A stretch of 5,113 nucleotides of DNA from Minisyncoccota bacterium (GTDB lineage: Bacteria > Patescibacteriota > Minisyncoccia > Moranbacterales > GCA-2747515). The stretch is taken from positions 1 to 5,113 of the forward strand of contig CALIRC010000048.1 in NCBI GenBank assembly GCA_938044295.1, given 5' to 3'. The notes beneath the pieces were generated by a model. The model saw nothing but the letters and a program-made list of their open reading frames with translations. It ran no database searches and was not told the DNA's origin. Shown here piece after piece: positions 4,250 through 5,113 of the stretch; the first letter of the stretch is position 1; every line of letters begins with the position of its first letter. The translations under genes and the position numbers were made by a program.

Positions 4250-4831
4250 CATTGAAAAAACTACAAATATTGATTCTAAACCTGTACTAAGTAGCGGTAC
4301 CACTTAGGCAACAAACGATCATCCTCTACCGACTCTGAGGATTTCACAATACAGTTTTCCACCACAGAAAAAACCACAGATAGAATGAATTGGAACGAAT
4401 AAGAAGCTATATTTTCTAGCTACGGAACACCAGAGTATGTGGTGTACATAAGCATCAAAAGGATTGAAGTCCAGTTTGGAGATTCAATTCTAGTGAATGA
4501 AGTAATAATGTCATCAATTGTCTAGCTAAGAAAAAAAATGTAGTACTAACTAGCATATATGTTTATTGTGGGACATTTTTTATAAAATACTCTAAATTTT
4601 GGATACTTTGTAAAATACATTTCTCTATGATAAAAGTACTAAAAGCCACACAGTTGATGTGCTACAGTCACATTGCAACCACAGCGTAAGTACATGTAAG
4701 GGCAAACAAAGGATGGGAAGTAGTGAAGAAATCTCAGCCACTATTTACCGCAGTAGTAAGTTTTTCGTACTATCTAGTCACTCCTGATATGCTTATAGTT
4801 ACTCTTCACAAAAAGACACTATTTAGTACAT
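4250..4831. other. Gene-poor stretch of about 580 nt with several short stem-loops
   Basis: No reading frame here has both a start with a ribosome site and a convincing protein. Visible structure: a possible promoter TTGAAA (4252-4257), 17 nt, TCTAAA (4275-4280); inverted repeats CTAAGT/ACTTAG (4287-4307), ATCCTC/GAGGAT (4321-4342), AGCTA/TAGCT (4405-4421), ACACCA/TGGTGT (4427-4445) and ATTCA/TGAAT (4482-4498); and a weak hairpin followed by T5 (4559-4581). Some frames stay open unusually long with protein-like content (plus strand 4295-4525, broken by TAA at 4400). It may be a decayed gene, an untranslated RNA, or plain spacer; the sequence does not settle it. Confidence 0.5.
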
Positions 4832-4853
4832 AAAAAAAACAGCCAAAAGCTGC
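4832..4853 (-). terminator. Terminator for the minus-strand gene at the window end
   Basis: On the minus strand CAGC (4852-4849), loop TTTTG, GCTG (4843-4840) is followed directly by eight T (4839-4832). A G-T pair may extend the short stem to 5 bp. It lies 74 nt beyond the stop codon at 4927, past the 35-bp palindrome. Confidence 0.65.
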
Positions 4854-4875
4854 ATATATCATGAAATAGTTGTGA

Positions 4876-4910
4876 TATGTGAGACAGGTCATTTGACACT
4901 GTCTCACATA
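4876..4910. repeat. 35-bp near-perfect palindrome downstream of the minus-strand gene
   Basis: TATGTGAGACAG (4876-4887) and CTGTCTCACATA (4899-4910) are perfect 12-bp complements. The interior GTCA-TT-TGAC (4888-4897) continues the symmetry with one extra A (4898), so about 15 of 16 positions per arm pair. On the plus strand ATTTTT follows 3 nt later (4913-4918), terminator-like. On the minus strand, where it begins 16 nt after the stop codon, there is no T-run. It may be a transcription barrier between converging units, an mRNA 3'-end stabiliser, or a dispersed repeat; its identity is open. Confidence 0.85.
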
Positions 4911-4926
4911 CCATTTTTGCGTATTC

Positions 4927-5113
4927 TTATACCACTACATCAAATGCCTGTATTCCAAAAACATTCCCAGTAAAAGCATCCTCCCAGTAGTGACTTTGGT
5001 CATGCGGGTTGAAGACACAAAATTGTGCAGTTTTCTTCTGAAATCTATCCTTTATTTCCAACGCCAAATTGGCTGGCAAGCCAGCTTGCATTGCCTGATC
5101 AATACCACAAATC
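4927..5113 (-). CDS. Hypothetical protein, C-terminal 61 residues (gene cut by the window end)
   Basis: On the minus strand a frame is open from the window edge (first full codon 5112-5110) to TAA at 4929-4927. The fragment reads like a genuine folded protein: ICGIDQAMQAGLPANLALEI, then DRFQKKTAQFCVFNPHDQSH, YWEDAFTGNVFG and the hydrophobic end IQAFDVVV. Balanced composition, the absence of stops, and the hairpin and T-run terminator placed just behind it support a real gene. I do not recognise the family. It faces the small orphan gene, so the two units converge on the gene-poor stretch. A 14-bp palindrome (5072-5085) is explained by the codons for AGLPA. Confidence 0.75.
   Translation of the reverse strand, partial: ICGIDQAMQAGLPANLALEIKDRFQKKTAQFCVFNPHDQSHYWEDAFTGNVFGIQAFDVVV

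Noticed and set aside
4599..4631. TTGGAT ... TATGAT as a promoter
   Set aside because: The spacer is 21 nt, too long for a sigma70 promoter, and no gene follows.
4501..4689. 62-codon plus-strand stretch without stops
   Set aside because: Its only ATGs are late and lack a ribosome site, and the content is rich in Cys, Phe, Ile, Tyr and Lys as expected from AT-rich noncoding DNA.
4713..4787. 24-codon small frame with a weak AAGGG 10 nt upstream
   Set aside because: Too short and too weakly supported; no promoter could be seen.
5072..5085. 14-bp palindrome GCTGGC-AA-GCCAGC
   Set aside because: It lies within the coding part of the minus-strand gene and is explained by codons for Ala-Gly-Leu-Pro-Ala.

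Overview
The window looks like chromosomal DNA of a small-genome bacterium. A member of the Candidate Phyla Radiation (Patescibacteria, Parcubacteria-like) is my best guess. The guess rests on the style of the genes: a transketolase of the type resembling vertebrate TKT, a TIGR00730/LOG protein, an ATP-cone/Mrr-nuclease fusion, tRNAs without encoded CCA, and short intergenic gaps in which a terminator is followed at once by a promoter. It is an inference from gene type and layout; no rRNA or marker gene is present to prove it.

Left part (1-2417), housekeeping-like. It begins with the C-terminal third of a transketolase (tkt), closed by a clear intrinsic terminator (667-695). A new promoter (721-749) then drives a LOG-family nucleotide phosphoribohydrolase gene (777-1532). 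Only 42 nt later comes a gene for an ATP-cone domain fused to a PD-(D/E)xK (Mrr-like) nuclease domain (1575-2417), probably in the same transcript.

Middle (2418-2990), a tRNA cluster. tRNA-His(GTG) lies on the minus strand; tRNA-Lys(CTT) and tRNA-Arg(TCT) lie on the plus strand. Two back-to-back promoters (2601-2629 minus, 2639-2667 plus), each with a 17-nt spacer, separate the two directions. tRNA-Arg has its own extended -10 box, which forms one arm of an inverted repeat behind tRNA-Lys, and it is closed by a strong terminator.

Right part (2990-5113), accessory-looking. Two orphan genes each have their own promoter, good Shine-Dalgarno site and strong terminator: a probable four-helix membrane protein (3049-3582) and a small soluble protein (3802-4182). 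The promoter spacer of the second holds a 14-bp palindrome that could be an operator. Then comes about 680 nt without a convincing gene (4250-4926). It holds several short stem-loops, a possible promoter, weak traces of possible decayed coding sequence, a minus-strand terminator and a striking 35-bp near-palindrome. The window ends inside a minus-strand gene of unknown function, of which only the last 61 codons are visible.

I found no CRISPR array, transposase, integrase or recognisable toxin-antitoxin or defence operon. The most unusual items are the ATP-cone/nuclease fusion, the palindrome-controlled orphan gene and the structured gene-poor stretch.
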